From Atopobium sp. UBA1382 (lineage in GTDB: Bacteria > Actinomycetota > Coriobacteriia > Coriobacteriales > Atopobiaceae), in the NCBI GenBank assembly GCA_002305805.1, contig DBQY01000009.1, forward strand, positions 15,756-79,755: 64,000 bases of DNA. The letters run 5' to 3'. Positions 50,036-60,445 of this stretch are shown one piece after another. Position 1 is the first letter of the stretch; the number at the start of each line of letters is the position of its first letter. The notes beneath the pieces are model-generated. The model had not been told where the DNA came from. It worked only from the letters and a program-made list of their open reading frames with translations, and made no database searches. Both the position numbers and the translations under genes were made by a program.

Positions 50036-50815
50036 CTACTCCCCGTCGAGGATGGGCTCGTAGAACTCCTCGCCGTCGTCCAGCCGGAGCACCAGCACCT
50101 GCCCAAAGCCCGCGCCGCCGGCGGCGCCGCTGTCGATATCCCAACGGTCGCGCTCCGCGCCCACGCGCACCATACGCGCCAGGCCGTCGTCCCCGACCGG
50201 CGAACGGTCCAGTTCGCTCGCCATGCTCTCGAGATAGGGCGTCGGCGTGTGCCCGGCGATGACCACCGGTCCCCTGCCGTCCGAGCCCAAAAGACCGCGC
50301 TCCGCGCCCCAGAACTCCTCGCGGATCCAGGTGAGGTCCTCGTCGACCTGCGCGGCGAGATAGGCCTCGGCCTCCTCTTCGTCCCAGGTCGGCGGGACGA
50401 CGGCGTCCAGGCTCACGCCCGCATGGGCAAACAGGTAGAGACGCTCCCCCACGCGCGCATGCGCGCTGCGCGGGCAGGAGCGAACCCACGAGAGCAGGTC
50501 GTCGAGCTCGTCGGAGGCAAGCTCGGAGAGGCCCTGCGACGTGACGGCACCGCCGTTGATGGCCCAGTTCATGGCCGCAAGGGCGTCGTTTTGGTCGCGC
50601 AGGCAGTCGAGCATGAGGTCCTCATGATTGCCGAGAAGCGCCACGACACCGGGCAGCCCCCGCACGAGCCGCAGGACGCCGATCGGGTCCGGCCCTCGGT
50701 CGATCATGTCGCCCAGGCAGAAGATGCGGTCGTCCTCGGTCGGCGAGATGCGCGACAGCGCGCGGTCGAGCGGGGCAAGGTGACCGTGCACGTCCGAGAA
50801 GACGTAGGTGGACAT
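50036..50815 (-). CDS. Calcineurin-like serine/threonine phosphatase family protein
   Basis: The 259-residue protein shows the PPP metal motifs: FSDVHGH (6-12), LGDMIDRGPDPIG (GDxxDRG), LLGNHEDLM (GNHE), FAHAG and AGHTP. Such small bacterial PPP enzymes act as protein phosphatases or diadenosine-tetraphosphate hydrolases (ApaH/PrpE type); which one cannot be decided. It lies six bases before the fusion gene stop-to-start, so both are probably co-transcribed. Confidence 0.88.
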   Translation of the reverse strand: MSTYVFSDVHGHLAPLDRALSRISPTEDDRIFCLGDMIDRGPDPIGVLRLVRGLPGVVALLGNHEDLMLDCLRDQNDALAAMNWAINGGAVTSQGLSELASDELDDLLSWVRSCPRSAHARVGERLYLFAHAGVSLDAVVPPTWDEEEAEAYLAAQVDEDLTWIREEFWGAERGLLGSDGRGPVVIAGHTPTPYLESMASELDRSPVGDDGLARMVRVGAERDRWDIDSGAAGGAGFGQVLVLRLDDGEEFYEPILDGE

Positions 50816-50869
50816 GGTCAGAACCTCCCTAGGATCGAAGCCGGCGCGCTGTGCTCAATTGTCACACTC

Positions 50870-51400
50870 CTAGCGCCGCCGTGCGCGACGACGGGCCCGG
50901 ACGGCACGCAGACGCCAGACGGGCGGCGCCCCGGCGTCCATCACATGGGCCGGGAGCCGGCCCTCGCCCGCAGCGCGCACCTCGGCGACGACCCTCGCCA
51001 TCGTGGCGTCGAACCGGCCGCGCTTGAGCTGGCACTCCCAGACCACGAGCAGCGTCCACCCGTCCTCCAGGAGCAGCCGCGCGTTGCGCTCGTCGCGCTC
51101 GCGGTTGCGCGCGAACTTCTGCTCCCAGAACTCGGGGTGGGTCTTGGGCCGGGACGGCCCACAGAACGGGCATCTGTGCCAGAAGCACCCGTTGATCTGT
51201 ATCGCCACGCGCCGACCGGGAAAGCACACGTCGGGCCTGCCGGGCGCCTTCTTCCAGTGGAGCCGGTACCCGGTGAGGCCGGCCGCGCGCAGGGCGGCGC
51301 GCACCCGCAGCTCGGGGCTCGTGTTCTTGGAGCGGTTGGCCTGCATGACGTGGCGCGTGGCCTCCGAGGACGCCTCGGGGACGCGCGGGCGTGCTACCAC
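50870..51400 (-). CDS. vsr: Very short patch repair (Vsr) endonuclease
   Basis: Vsr nicks at T:G mismatches left by deamination of 5-methylcytosine. The 176-residue protein has the family core MQANRSKNTSPELRVRAALR, RLHWKKAPGRPDVCFPGRRV with the catalytic Asp, the zinc/catalytic region IQINGCFWHRCPFC, and NRERDERNARLLLEDGW then LLVVWECQLKR. The last 25 residues are very Arg-rich (RAVRARRRARRR), unlike E. coli Vsr. The start GTG 51400 overlaps the upstream stop (GTGGTAG). No cytosine methyltransferase gene is next to it. Confidence 0.9.
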   Translation of the reverse strand: MVARPRVPEASSEATRHVMQANRSKNTSPELRVRAALRAAGLTGYRLHWKKAPGRPDVCFPGRRVAIQINGCFWHRCPFCGPSRPKTHPEFWEQKFARNRERDERNARLLLEDGWTLLVVWECQLKRGRFDATMARVVAEVRAAGEGRLPAHVMDAGAPPVWRLRAVRARRRARRR

Positions 51401-52359
51401 GCGACCCGCTCGTCCGGCGACGTGGGCGCGCCCTCGAAGTTGAGGTCCGCCGTCAGGGCGCGGGCGGCCTCGAGGTCGAACTCGGGGGCGAGCAGCTCGT
51501 CGAGGACGGGCAGTACCCGCGCGCGGGCGGCGTCGTAGAGGTCCCAGAAGCTCGCGGTGGAGGCCTCGTGCGTGAACGGGTTCTCCCACGCGCCGTGGTC
51601 GCGGTTGTCGAAGTCCGAGGTGTCGCACGCACGTGGGCGGTGGGCCATCGAGCGCACCAGCGAGAAGGGGCTTCTCGTCACCAGGCTCTCCACGGTGCCG
51701 AGCACGGCGCGCTTCTTGCCCGACGGGGAGTCAAACAGGCGCTGGACCAGGCGGAACTCCCGGACCGACACAGAGAACGTGCGCGGGTCGATTGCCCGCT
51801 CGAAGATCCAGAGCGTGGCGTAGAAGTAGAGCTTGTCGATCGCGGCGAGCGTCGAGCGCGACGCGGCGAGCGCGTGCTCGTGCGGGCGCCAGCGCTCCAC
51901 GGTGCGACCGGTCGTAGCAAAGAGGACCATCTCGTCGAGGTCGCGCTCGATCTCTGCGTGGACGCGCGGCGCGGCGCTCTCGTCGAGGCCCGGGACGCCG
52001 GCCGAGCAGAGGCCGTTCTGCCACCAGTAGACAAAGGGGTGCACGGTGGAGTCGAGCAGCCAGTGGCACGCGAAGCCGGCCACGTAGGCGCGCGCGACGC
52101 TCCGCTCGCGCCCCTCCAGGCGCAGCGCAGCCTCCCGCAGGGCGAGAAGGACCGTGGCGCCCGAGGTGTCGTGCAGGGCGTTGCCGAGCGGGCTCCACTT
52201 GTGCATGAGCGGGTCCACGACCAGGTAGAAGAGCGGGTCCGGACCCTGGTTGCCCAGCAGGAACGCATCACGCTCCGCCGCGGAGCGCACCTTGAGCAGG
52301 CTGGTCACGTCCTCGAGGACGCCCTGTCCGAAGAGGTCGTGTGTGAGGATGGCAGGCAT
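51394..52359 (-). CDS. Zinc-dependent phospholipase C-like protein (PF00882-type), paralogue 1
   Basis: The 321-residue protein begins MPAILTHDLFGQGV and has AFLLGNQGPDPLFYLV, GFACHWLLDSTVHPFVYWWQ, RVHAEIERDLDEMVLF and a C-terminal NPFTHEAS. The His/Asp pattern (His7, CHWLLDSTVHPF, HAEIERDLDE) matches the zinc site of PF00882 proteins, which lack a signal peptide here, so it is probably not a secreted toxin but a cytosolic hydrolase. A second copy is at 59474-60406 (about the same length and same motifs). It overlaps vsr by seven bases. Confidence 0.8.
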   Translation of the reverse strand: MPAILTHDLFGQGVLEDVTSLLKVRSAAERDAFLLGNQGPDPLFYLVVDPLMHKWSPLGNALHDTSGATVLLALREAALRLEGRERSVARAYVAGFACHWLLDSTVHPFVYWWQNGLCSAGVPGLDESAAPRVHAEIERDLDEMVLFATTGRTVERWRPHEHALAASRSTLAAIDKLYFYATLWIFERAIDPRTFSVSVREFRLVQRLFDSPSGKKRAVLGTVESLVTRSPFSLVRSMAHRPRACDTSDFDNRDHGAWENPFTHEASTASFWDLYDAARARVLPVLDELLAPEFDLEAARALTADLNFEGAPTSPDERVAW

Positions 52360-52513
52360 CGCGGGCCCTTTCGTCGTGTCCTGTCCCGATTATGCCACGA
52401 CGATGCGCGGCGGTCGGGCGAGCATCATGGAGACGCTTACCCACTTCTTACCGCCCGCAGCTCGCGCGGACGCGTAACATGGAAGTGTTGTGGCGTCGCG
52501 GGAAAGGAAGCAC

Positions 52514-53743
52514 ATGGCGCACCAGAAGATGACCAAGGCCGAGAAGAGCTGGATCGTCTACGACGTGGGTAACTCCGCGCTCGTCCTTCTCGCCACGAGC
52601 GTGATCCCGATCTACTTTTCCTCCCTCTCCCCCGACGGCGAGGTCGTGGTGGCCTGGAGCTACGCCGAGACGGTGGCGTCGCTGATCATCGCGCTGCTCA
52701 TGCCCGTGCTGGGTTCGATCGCTGACATGCAGGGCATGAAGAAGAAGTTCATCGTGGGCTGCGTGGGCACGGGCGTGATCGCCACGGTGGCGCTCGGCTT
52801 TGTGACCACGGCGCTGGCGTTCCTGATCATCTACGTGATCTCCTCGGTGGCGCTCAACTCGTCGATGGTCTTCTATGACGCGCTTCTGGTGGACACCACC
52901 ACCAACGAGCGCATGGACGAAATCTCCTCCCAGGGCTACGCGTGGGGCTACATCGGCAGCTGCGTTCCCTTCATCGCCTGCCTGGGCGTGGTTTTGGGCT
53001 ACGAGGCGCTGGGGATCACGATGCAGACCGCCATGCAGATTGCGTTCTTGATCACCGGCCTGTGGTGGGCGGCCTTCACGGTGCCGCTGCTCAAGAACGT
53101 GCAGCAGCTCCACTTCAAGCCGCGCGCTCCGCACGCCGTGGCCAACGCTGTCCGCGGTCTGGCCGGCACGCTGCGCGAGATCTGGACCGACCAGGCGATT
53201 CGCTACTACATGATCGCGTACTTCTTCTACATCGACGGCGTGCACACCATCATCAAGCTCTCCACGAGCTACGGCACGGAGCTCGGGATCGACTCCACGC
53301 AGCTCGTGCTCGCGCTTCTCGTCACGCAGTTCGTGGCCTTCCCGAGCGCCATCATCTACGGCCGTCTCTCGAGCCGATACGGCACGCGCCGCATGCTGCT
53401 GATCGCGATCGCCGCCTACTTTGGCATCACCCTCTTCGCCGCATTCTTCCTGCGCTCGGCTGCCGAGTTCTGGTTCCTGGCCATCCTCGTGGGCATGTTC
53501 CAGGGCGGCATCCAGGCGCTCTCGCGCAGCGAGTTCGGCAAGCTCTGCCCCAAGGAGCGCGCCAACGAGTACTTTGGCTTCTTCGACATCTTTGGCAAGT
53601 ACGCCGCCATTCTCGGCACGTTCCTCGTGGGCACGTTCACCGCGCTCACCGGCAACTCAAGCCTCGGCGTGCTCTCCATCGCGGTGCTCTTCGTCGTGGG
53701 CTTTGTCACGATGCTGCGCGTCCCGGAGCACGCAGAGGCGTAG
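52514..53743 (+). CDS. MFS transporter, UMF1/Atg22-like family
   Basis: The 409-residue protein has 12 hydrophobic segments. The start motif KAEKSWIVYDVGNSALVLLA at 8-27, LMPVLGSIADMQGMKKKF between helices 2 and 3, and RSEFGKLCPKERANEYFGFF at helix 10-11 are typical of the UMF1/Atg22-like group, some of which export amino acids. I start at ATG 52514 with GGGAAAGGAAG upstream; a GTG eight codons earlier has no site. It is divergent from the PF00882 gene and convergent with glnA. Confidence 0.88.
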   Translation: MAHQKMTKAEKSWIVYDVGNSALVLLATSVIPIYFSSLSPDGEVVVAWSYAETVASLIIALLMPVLGSIADMQGMKKKFIVGCVGTGVIATVALGFVTTALAFLIIYVISSVALNSSMVFYDALLVDTTTNERMDEISSQGYAWGYIGSCVPFIACLGVVLGYEALGITMQTAMQIAFLITGLWWAAFTVPLLKNVQQLHFKPRAPHAVANAVRGLAGTLREIWTDQAIRYYMIAYFFYIDGVHTIIKLSTSYGTELGIDSTQLVLALLVTQFVAFPSAIIYGRLSSRYGTRRMLLIAIAAYFGITLFAAFFLRSAAEFWFLAILVGMFQGGIQALSRSEFGKLCPKERANEYFGFFDIFGKYAAILGTFLVGTFTALTGNSSLGVLSIAVLFVVGFVTMLRVPEHAEA

Positions 53744-53790
53744 GAGCGTTTTCTCGCCCGCATCTTCCCGGCGTGCGTAGCTCGAGAATA

Positions 53791-53852
53791 CTGTCCAAAC
53801 GGACAGAAATCCCGACTTACGCGACCGCGCCAGCGTGCGTAAGTCGGGATTT
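53791..53852. terminator. Bidirectional hairpin pair between MFS gene and glnA
   Basis: Two adjacent perfect hairpins lie between the convergent genes: CTGTCC-AAAC-GGACAG (53791-53806), and a 16-bp stem AAATCCCGACTTACGC/GCGTAAGTCGGGATTT (53807-53822/53837-53852) with a 14-base loop. The long stem starts with AAA and ends with TTT, as a two-way terminator would. The word GCGTGCGTA next to TCG occurs twice here (53771 and 53834). Confidence 0.7.
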
Positions 53853-53887
53853 GTGGTCAGGCGACCGTCAAAGGCTGGGAGAGGCCC

Positions 53888-55978
53888 CTAGACCCAGAAG
53901 AGCATCTTGTTGTAGGTGGGCACAGGCCAGTAGTCGGCACCGCAGATCTGCTCCATCGCGTCGACGGGGGCGCGCAGGGCGTCCATGGCAGGCAGCACCT
54001 CGTCGCGGTAGACGTCGCAGCGCGCCTGCGGGTCCTCGACCGTGCGCGCGGAGGCGTTGGCGGCCTCGAGAGCGCGGGCCGCCTCGTCAATCTGCGCCAT
54101 GCCCTCGGTGATCGTCCTCACGAGGTCCTTCTCGACCGTGGCCTCGATGCCGATCTCGGCCTTGGTGGCAACGCTCGTGGCGAGGTCGCCCGAGTAGTCG
54201 GAGAGCGCCGGCACGTAGAGGTGACGCGCCATGTAGACCATCGTGTTGGCCTCGATGTTGAGGAGCTTGGCATACTGGTCCGCCTTGGAGACGTAGCGCG
54301 CGTGGACCTCGGCCTCGTCGAGCACGTGGTACTTCTCGTAGAACGCCACGTTCTCGGGACGGATCATGCAGGGCAGGGCATCAGGCGTGGTCTTGAGGTT
54401 GGGCAGCCCGCGCCGAGCGGCCTCGGCCTCCCACTCCTCGGAGTAGCCGTTGCCCTCGAAGAGCACGCGCTGGTGGTCGCGCAGGGTGTGGCGCACCCAG
54501 CGCAGGGCGAGGTTGGTGAACTCGTCGCCGGTCTTGCCCTCGAGCTTGGTGGCAAAGCGGTCGCACTGCTCGGCCACCGCGGTGTTGAGGACCACGTTGG
54601 GGTCGGCCAGGTTCTGCTGGCTGCCGCACATGCGGAACTCGAACTTGTTGCCCGTGAACGCAAAGGGCGAGGTGCGGTTGCGGTCGGTGGAGTCGCGCAG
54701 GAGGTCGGGCAGGGCGGGCACGCCCAGGTCCATGACCTCGGCCTCGTGGACCTCGGGCTCCTCCTTGTTGATGAGGGCCTCGACGATGGCGTGGAGCTGG
54801 TCACCCAGGAAGACCGAGATGATTGCCGGGGGCGCCTCGTTGGCGCCGAGACGGTGGTCGTTGCCCGCGGAGGCAACCGAGGTGCGCAGCAGGTCTGCGT
54901 GCTCGTCAACGGCCGCCACGAGCGCGGCGAGAAACACCAGGAACTGCAGGTTCTCGCTCGGGACCTCGCCCGGCTCCAGCAGGTTCTTGCCGTCAGCGGA
55001 GAGCGACCAGTTGTTGTGCTTGCCGGAGCCGTTTACGTACTCGAAGGGCTTCTCGTGCTCGAGGCAGGCCAGGCCGTGGCGGGTGGCCATGAGCTTGAGC
55101 TTCTCCATGGTGAGGAGGTTGTCGTCGATGGCCAGCGACCCCTGCTCGAAGATCGGCGCCAGCTCGTGCTGGGACGGCGCGACCTCGTTGTGCTTGGTCT
55201 TGACCGGGACGCCGAGCTTCCAGAGCTCGTCATCGACCTCCTTCATGAAGTCATTGACCGTGGGGCGGATGGCTCCGAAGTAGTGCTCCTCCAGCTCCTG
55301 GCCCTTGACCGGCTCGCAGCCAAAGAGCGTGCGCCCGCAGTAGACGAGGTCGGGGCGCGCCTCGTAGTCCTCCTCCTTCACGAGGAAGTACTCCTGCTCC
55401 GGGCCGATGGTGGTGGAGACGCGCTTGGGCTCGCGGCCAAAGAGCGCGAGCACGCGCTTGGCCTGCTGCTCGAGGGCGACCTGCGAGCGCAGCAGCGGCG
55501 TCTTCTTGTCGAGCGCCTCGCCGGTGTAGGAGACGAAGGCCGTGGGGATGCAGAGGACCTCGTCCTTGATGAAGGCCGGGCTCGTGGGGTCCCAGGCGGT
55601 GTAGCCGCGCGCCTCGAAGGTCGCGCGCAGGCCGCCGTTGGGGAAGCTCGAGGCGTCCGGCTCGCCCTGGACGAGCTCCTTGCCCGAGAAGGACATCAGG
55701 ATCGTGCCGTCGTTGATCGGCGTGAGGAAGCTGTCGTGCTTCTCGGACGTGATGCCCGTGAGCGGCTGGAACCAGTGCGCGAAGTGCGTGGCGCCCTTCT
55801 CGAGCGCCCACTCCTTCATCGCGTGCGCGACCTCGTTGGCGATGTCCAGATCGAGCGGCTTGCCGTCATCGATGACCTGACGAAGCTCCTTGTACGTAGG
55901 CTTGGGGAGCCGCTCCTGCATCACCGCGTCGGTGAAGAGCAGGCTGCCGTACTCCTGCGAGACCCTATCCTTGCCCAT
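53888..55978 (-). CDS. glnA: Glutamine synthetase, type III
   Basis: GS makes glutamine from glutamate, ammonium and ATP. The 696-residue protein is the long type III (GlnN) form. It has [40 protein letters not shown], the ATP/metal region [60 protein letters not shown] and [19 protein letters not shown]. The C-terminal 200 residues form the type III extension. A typical type III length is about 700. It is divergent from polA; gltBD lies 5 kb away on the same strand, so the ammonium-assimilation genes are close together. Confidence 0.96.
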   Translation of the reverse strand: MGKDRVSQEYGSLLFTDAVMQERLPKPTYKELRQVIDDGKPLDLDIANEVAHAMKEWALEKGATHFAHWFQPLTGITSEKHDSFLTPINDGTILMSFSGKELVQGEPDASSFPNGGLRATFEARGYTAWDPTSPAFIKDEVLCIPTAFVSYTGEALDKKTPLLRSQVALEQQAKRVLALFGREPKRVSTTIGPEQEYFLVKEEDYEARPDLVYCGRTLFGCEPVKGQELEEHYFGAIRPTVNDFMKEVDDELWKLGVPVKTKHNEVAPSQHELAPIFEQGSLAIDDNLLTMEKLKLMATRHGLACLEHEKPFEYVNGSGKHNNWSLSADGKNLLEPGEVPSENLQFLVFLAALVAAVDEHADLLRTSVASAGNDHRLGANEAPPAIISVFLGDQLHAIVEALINKEEPEVHEAEVMDLGVPALPDLLRDSTDRNRTSPFAFTGNKFEFRMCGSQQNLADPNVVLNTAVAEQCDRFATKLEGKTGDEFTNLALRWVRHTLRDHQRVLFEGNGYSEEWEAEAARRGLPNLKTTPDALPCMIRPENVAFYEKYHVLDEAEVHARYVSKADQYAKLLNIEANTMVYMARHLYVPALSDYSGDLATSVATKAEIGIEATVEKDLVRTITEGMAQIDEAARALEAANASARTVEDPQARCDVYRDEVLPAMDALRAPVDAMEQICGADYWPVPTYNKMLFWV

Positions 55979-56179
55979 GTGCGCCCCTTCTCTTGGCGTT
56001 GTGGCTTACGGTCGAATACTCTACGGGCCCATTGTTTCACAGCCGTTGCCCCCGCGTGAAGCGCGGGGCATGGTTTGGTTGCATCTTCAGGGCCATTTCA
56101 TGGCGAGAAGAACTCGCGGCCCGCCCCACCCCGCCGGTCCTTCTCGCCTACAATCGAGGGCAACCACAAGGAGGTCCTC
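55979..56179. promoter_or_regulatory. glnA-polA divergent intergenic region
   Basis: This 201-base gap contains a perfect hairpin CCCCGCG-TGAAG-CGCGGGG (56050-56068), a TAGAGT -10-like element for glnA (56023-56018, minus), and TACAAT for polA (56149-56154, plus). The latter is immediately preceded by the word GTCCTTCTCG (56137-56146). No convincing -35 elements. The hairpin lies in the upstream part of the glnA control region and could be a leader structure for a longer transcript. Confidence 0.5.
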
Positions 56180-58861
56180 ATGCCAGACGCCCCGCGCACC
56201 ATCGCCGTCATCGACGGAAACTCGCTCATGCACCGCGCGTTCCACACGATCCGCCAGCCCATGAACGCGCCGGACGGCCGCGCCACCAACGCACTCTTCG
56301 GCTTCTTCAACATGTTCATCAAGATGGTGGACACCTTCCACCCCAACGGCGTCATCTGCGCCTTTGACAAGGGCAAGCCGCGCGTGCGCATGGAGATGCT
56401 GCCGCAGTACAAGGCCCAGCGCCCGCCGATGGACCCGTCGCTGCGCGAGCAGTTCCCGATGGTGAAGGAGCTGCTCGCCACGCTCGACGTCCCCGTGGCA
56501 GAGCTCGAGGGCTGGGAGGGCGACGACATCCTCGGCACCCTGGCGCGCCGCGGCGAGGCGGCCGGCTACGACATGTACCTCTTCACGGGCGACCGCGACA
56601 TGTACCAGCTCACCACCGAGCACGTGAAGATCGTCTCCACCAAGAAGGGCGTCACGGACGTGGTGATCATGGACCCCACCACGGTGGAGGACCTCTATCA
56701 CGGCATCACGCCCGAGCTGGTGCCGGACTTCTACGGCCTCAAGGGCGACTCCTCGGACAACATCCCCGGCGTGCCGGGCATCGGCCCCAAGAAGGCTGCC
56801 GCCCTCATCGTCCAGTACGGCAGCCTCGACGAGGTCATCGCGCACGCGGACGAGGTCAAGGGCAAGATGGGCGAGAACCTCCGCGCGCACGTGGAGGACG
56901 CCCTGGTCTCCCGCAAGGTAGCCACCATCCGCACCGACGCGCCGATCGAGCTCGAGCTCTCCGACGCGCGCTTCCCCACGTTCGACCCCGCCGAGGTCGC
57001 GCGCGCCTTCTCGGCGCTCGGCTTCACCGGCATGACCACGCGCCTCGTGCGCCTGGCCGGCGACGACGCCGTCTCGGCCGCCCGCGTGGCGCTCGGCGAG
57101 AAGGACGAGCCCGTCGAGGCCGCGCCGCTGCCCGCGCCCCTCTCCGGCGACGAGGCCACGTCCGCACTCGACGCGGCGATCGCCGACGGCGCCTGGGTCG
57201 GCTGCGCGCTCGACGACGACCGCCAGGAGGGCGCACTCTTTGGCACGGCCCACACGCTCTGGGCTGCCACGTCCGAGAGCCTCTGCCGCCTTGACGGCGA
57301 CGACGCCGACGCGGCGCTCGAGCGCCTCCTGCGCGCGGGCCGCCTCGCCGCGGCGGACGTCAAGGCGCTCCTGCACGTTCTCTCCCCCGTCGACTCGAGC
57401 GAGCCCGAGCGGCTCTCCCCGCGCGAGGCAGACCCGGCGCGCATCTTCGACGTCGCCGTGGCCGCCTACCTGCTTGACTCCGAGCGCGGGTCCTTCTCGC
57501 CCGCCGAGCTCGCCGAGGCCTACCTCAGCCGCGTCCTGCCCGCCGCCACCGAGAAGGTCCCCGAGGCCGCCCTCGACGCCGTCCGCGCGCACGACCTCGT
57601 AGCGCCCCTGCGCGAGCAGCTCGAGCGCGACGGTTCCGCGGGTCTCTTCGACGACATGGAGATGCCGCTTCTGCCCGTGCTCGCCGAGATGGAGCGCGCG
57701 GGCCTCGCCGTGGACACGCGCGTCCTGGCAGCGCAGTCCGCCGAGCTCGGCGAGGAGATCTCGGGCATGGTCGAGAAGATCCACGGGGCTGCCGGGGAGA
57801 CCTTCAACATCGACTCCCCCATGCAGCTCTCCCACGTCCTCTTCGACGTGCTGGGGCTTCCCACCTACGGCCTCAAGCGGACCAAGCGCGGGTATTACTC
57901 GACTAACGCCAAGGTCCTCGCCGACCTCGCCACCGAGCACAGCATCGTGGCCGACGTCCTGGACTACCGCGAGCGCTCCAAGATCAAGAGCACCTACCTC
58001 GACGCCCTGCCCGCGCTCGTGCGCGGCGACGGCCGCGTGCACACCACGCTCAACCAGACGGTTACCGCGACGGGGCGCCTCTCGAGCTCCGACCCCAACC
58101 TGCAGAACATCCCCACGCGCTCCGAGCTGGGGCATCGCGTGCGCCAGGCGTTCACGGTGCCCGAGGGCAGCGTGTTTCTCGCCTGCGACTACTCGCAGAT
58201 CGAGCTGCGCCTGCTCGCCCACCTCTCCGGAGACGAGCACCTGATCGCCGCCTTCTGCGAGGGCCGCGACTTCCACGCCGCCACGGCCGCGCGCGTCTTT
58301 GGCGTGCCCCTGGACGAGGTGACCCCGCAGCTGCGCAGCCGCGCCAAGGCCGTCAACTTTGGCATCGTCTACGGTCAGCAGGCCTTTGGCCTGGCAAGCT
58401 CGCTCAAGATTCCGCGCGCCGAGGCGCAGGAGATGATCGACCGCTACTTCGAGGCCTACCCCGGCGTGCGTGCCTTCCTCGACGAGGCCGTGCGCCTCGC
58501 CCACGAGCGCGGCTACGCCGAGACGCTCTTTGGCCGCAAGCGCCACATCCGCGAGTTCCAGCAGCGCAACCGCCAGCTTGTGGCCTTTGGTGAGCGCACC
58601 GCGATGAACCACCCGATGCAGGGCACCGCCGCGGACATCATCAAACTCGCCATGGTCCAGGTGGAGCGGCGCCTGCACGAGGGGGGCCTTGCCTCCAAGC
58701 TCGTGCTGCAGATCCACGACGAGCTGGACCTCGAGGTCCCCGAGGCGGAGCTCGAGACCGTGAGCTCCCTCGTGCGCGAGACGATGGAGGGGGTCATCAG
58801 CCTGAGCGTGCCGCTCATCGCCGAGGTGTCCTACGGCGCCAACTGGGCGGAGGCCAAGTAG
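56180..58861 (+). CDS. polA: DNA polymerase I
   Basis: Pol I fills gaps and removes RNA primers. The 893-residue protein has the 5'-nuclease domain (1-290; [43 protein letters not shown]), a middle 3'-5' exonuclease-like domain (about 345-510), and the polymerase domain with motif [16 protein letters not shown], motif [21 protein letters not shown] and motif [13 protein letters not shown]. In the exonuclease-like part the catalytic DxE reads GCALDDD with no match to the DEDD pattern, so proof-reading is probably lost, as in many Gram-positive Pol I enzymes. ATG 56180 has AAGGAGG. Its TAG stop overlaps rnhA by one base. Confidence 0.97.
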   Translation: MPDAPRTIAVIDGNSLMHRAFHTIRQPMNAPDGRATNALFGFFNMFIKMVDTFHPNGVICAFDKGKPRVRMEMLPQYKAQRPPMDPSLREQFPMVKELLATLDVPVAELEGWEGDDILGTLARRGEAAGYDMYLFTGDRDMYQLTTEHVKIVSTKKGVTDVVIMDPTTVEDLYHGITPELVPDFYGLKGDSSDNIPGVPGIGPKKAAALIVQYGSLDEVIAHADEVKGKMGENLRAHVEDALVSRKVATIRTDAPIELELSDARFPTFDPAEVARAFSALGFTGMTTRLVRLAGDDAVSAARVALGEKDEPVEAAPLPAPLSGDEATSALDAAIADGAWVGCALDDDRQEGALFGTAHTLWAATSESLCRLDGDDADAALERLLRAGRLAAADVKALLHVLSPVDSSEPERLSPREADPARIFDVAVAAYLLDSERGSFSPAELAEAYLSRVLPAATEKVPEAALDAVRAHDLVAPLREQLERDGSAGLFDDMEMPLLPVLAEMERAGLAVDTRVLAAQSAELGEEISGMVEKIHGAAGETFNIDSPMQLSHVLFDVLGLPTYGLKRTKRGYYSTNAKVLADLATEHSIVADVLDYRERSKIKSTYLDALPALVRGDGRVHTTLNQTVTATGRLSSSDPNLQNIPTRSELGHRVRQAFTVPEGSVFLACDYSQIELRLLAHLSGDEHLIAAFCEGRDFHAATAARVFGVPLDEVTPQLRSRAKAVNFGIVYGQQAFGLASSLKIPRAEAQEMIDRYFEAYPGVRAFLDEAVRLAHERGYAETLFGRKRHIREFQQRNRQLVAFGERTAMNHPMQGTAADIIKLAMVQVERRLHEGGLASKLVLQIHDELDLEVPEAELETVSSLVRETMEGVISLSVPLIAEVSYGANWAEAK

Positions 58862-59400
58862 TGGCGAGCTGGGAGGAGTTTGCGCGGGAGGCGGGCGAGA
58901 AGGTCGTTGCGTCAAGCCCGCTCATGCGCGTGGAGGCCTGGTCGGACGGCTCGTCGCGCGGCAACCCGGGCCCGGGCGGCTACGGAACGGTCCTGCGCTA
59001 CACGGGCCCCGACGGCACCGTCCACGAGCGCGAGCTCTCGGGCGGCTATCGGCGCACCACCAACAACCGCATGGAGCTCATGGGCGCGATCGCCGCGCTC
59101 GAGGTCCTGCGCCGGCCGTGCGCTGTGACCATGACGACGGACTCGCAGTACGTGTGCAACGCCTTCAACCAGAACTGGATCGCCGGCTGGCAGCGGCGCG
59201 GCTGGAAAACCGCGAGCAAGCAGCCCGTAAAGAACGTGGACCTCTGGGAGCGCCTGATCGCGGCCTGCGAGCCGCACGAGGTGACGTGGGTCTGGGTCAA
59301 GGGCCACGCCGGGCACCCCGAGAACGAGCGCTGCGACGAGCTGGCCACGACGGCCGCCGACGGCACGGACCTGGCCGAGGACGCCGGCTTCGACGGATAG
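58861..59400 (+). CDS. rnhA: Ribonuclease HI
   Basis: RNase HI degrades RNA in RNA-DNA hybrids. The 179-residue protein has a 20-residue N-terminal addition and then the classic core with the four catalytic acids: Asp29 in [17 protein letters not shown], Glu in [13 protein letters not shown], Asp in [11 protein letters not shown] and Asp in ENERCDELA, plus the [17 protein letters not shown] handle and [12 protein letters not shown]. The start is GTG overlapping the polA stop (TAGTG), so it is coupled to polA, a logical pair for primer removal. Confidence 0.96.
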   Translation: MASWEEFAREAGEKVVASSPLMRVEAWSDGSSRGNPGPGGYGTVLRYTGPDGTVHERELSGGYRRTTNNRMELMGAIAALEVLRRPCAVTMTTDSQYVCNAFNQNWIAGWQRRGWKTASKQPVKNVDLWERLIAACEPHEVTWVWVKGHAGHPENERCDELATTAADGTDLAEDAGFDG

Positions 59401-59473
59401 CCCTGCTCGCCCGGGCTCCGTTGCGCTACCCTAGTGGTACTGCCGAGAAGGACCGCGCGCTCGAGGAGGGACC

Positions 59474-60406
59474 ATGCCCGCGCTCATCACGCACCACATC
59501 TTTGGTGAAGACATCCTCTCCGAGCTGCCCGCCGGCCTCGTCTCCGGCGAGGAGGAGCTGATCGCGTTCCTGCTGGGCAACCAGGGTCCCGACCCGCTCT
59601 TCGCGCGGTTCTCGACGCTCCCCTCCCGCGCGGCGACCTGCCGTGAGCTCGCGCACAGGATCCAGGCCGGCCGCATCACGCGGTCGCTGCTCGCCCTGCG
59701 CGAGGGCGTCGGTCGCCTGCCCCGCCCCGACGAGCGCGTCGGGCGCGCCTTCGCGCTCGGCCTCGTGGGCCACTACGCGCTCGACCGCGCCGCCCACCCG
59801 TTCATCATCGCCCAGCAGCGCGCGCTCTGCGACGTCGAGCCGTCGCTCGAGGGGCGCGAGCGCGAGGTCCACGCCGTCATCGAGTCCGACGTCGACGCCT
59901 GGATCCTCTGGGAGAAGCGCCGCGCCACCATCGAGGAGCGCCCCGCCGCCTCCAACCTCATGCGGACCGAGCGCACGGAGCGCGTGGCCGGCGCCCTGCT
60001 CTCGCAGGTCGCGCTCGGCGTCTTTGACACGGAGATCAGCGCGCGCGAGTACGCCGCCGCGGTGCGCGACTACGAGTTCGTCTACCACATGATCGAGCCG
60101 GTCGGGACGCTGCGCGCCCATGCGACGGCTCGCGCGGAGCGCCTGCTGCGCGGCACCTCGCTCGCGGTCGCGTCCGCCCACTACGTCCGTCGCGGCGACG
60201 AGTGCCCCGCCGCCAACCTCGAGCGCCGCGCGTGGACCCACCCCTTCACGGGCGAGGCCCGCACGGACAGCTTCGCCGACCTCTTCGACGAGGCGCGCCT
60301 CGTCTACCCCGCGATCGCCGAGGCCTTCGTCCGCGGGGACGGGGCCCGCCTGCGCGAGCTGGTGGGCGGACTCGACTTTGCCGGACGTCCCGGCTCCGAC
60401 GAATAG
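59474..60406 (+). CDS. Zinc-dependent phospholipase C-like protein (PF00882-type), paralogue 2
   Basis: The 310-residue protein begins MPALITHHIFGEDI and repeats every motif of the gene at 51394-52359: AFLLGNQGPDPLF, GLVGHYALDRAAHPFI, VHAVIESDVDAWILW and THPFTGEA. No signal peptide. GAGGAGGG precedes the ATG, and a CGAGAAGGAC word lies 21 bases before it. It follows rnhA by 73 bases. Divergence is moderate, so duplication is probably old. A role in phospholipid or phosphate-ester breakdown is family-based guesswork. Confidence 0.78.
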   Translation: MPALITHHIFGEDILSELPAGLVSGEEELIAFLLGNQGPDPLFARFSTLPSRAATCRELAHRIQAGRITRSLLALREGVGRLPRPDERVGRAFALGLVGHYALDRAAHPFIIAQQRALCDVEPSLEGREREVHAVIESDVDAWILWEKRRATIEERPAASNLMRTERTERVAGALLSQVALGVFDTEISAREYAAAVRDYEFVYHMIEPVGTLRAHATARAERLLRGTSLAVASAHYVRRGDECPAANLERRAWTHPFTGEARTDSFADLFDEARLVYPAIAEAFVRGDGARLRELVGGLDFAGRPGSDE

Positions 60407-60445
60407 GCTGGGGCAGCGCTCGCACGGGAGCCGCCCCGCCTGCGG

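Noticed and set aside
56087-58915. 940-codon minus-strand frame opposite polA
   Set aside because: Shadow of polA; no motifs and no start signal.
51394-60406. Secreted phospholipase C toxins
   Set aside because: Both PF00882-type proteins lack a signal peptide and begin directly with the zinc-site His; calling them toxins is not supported.
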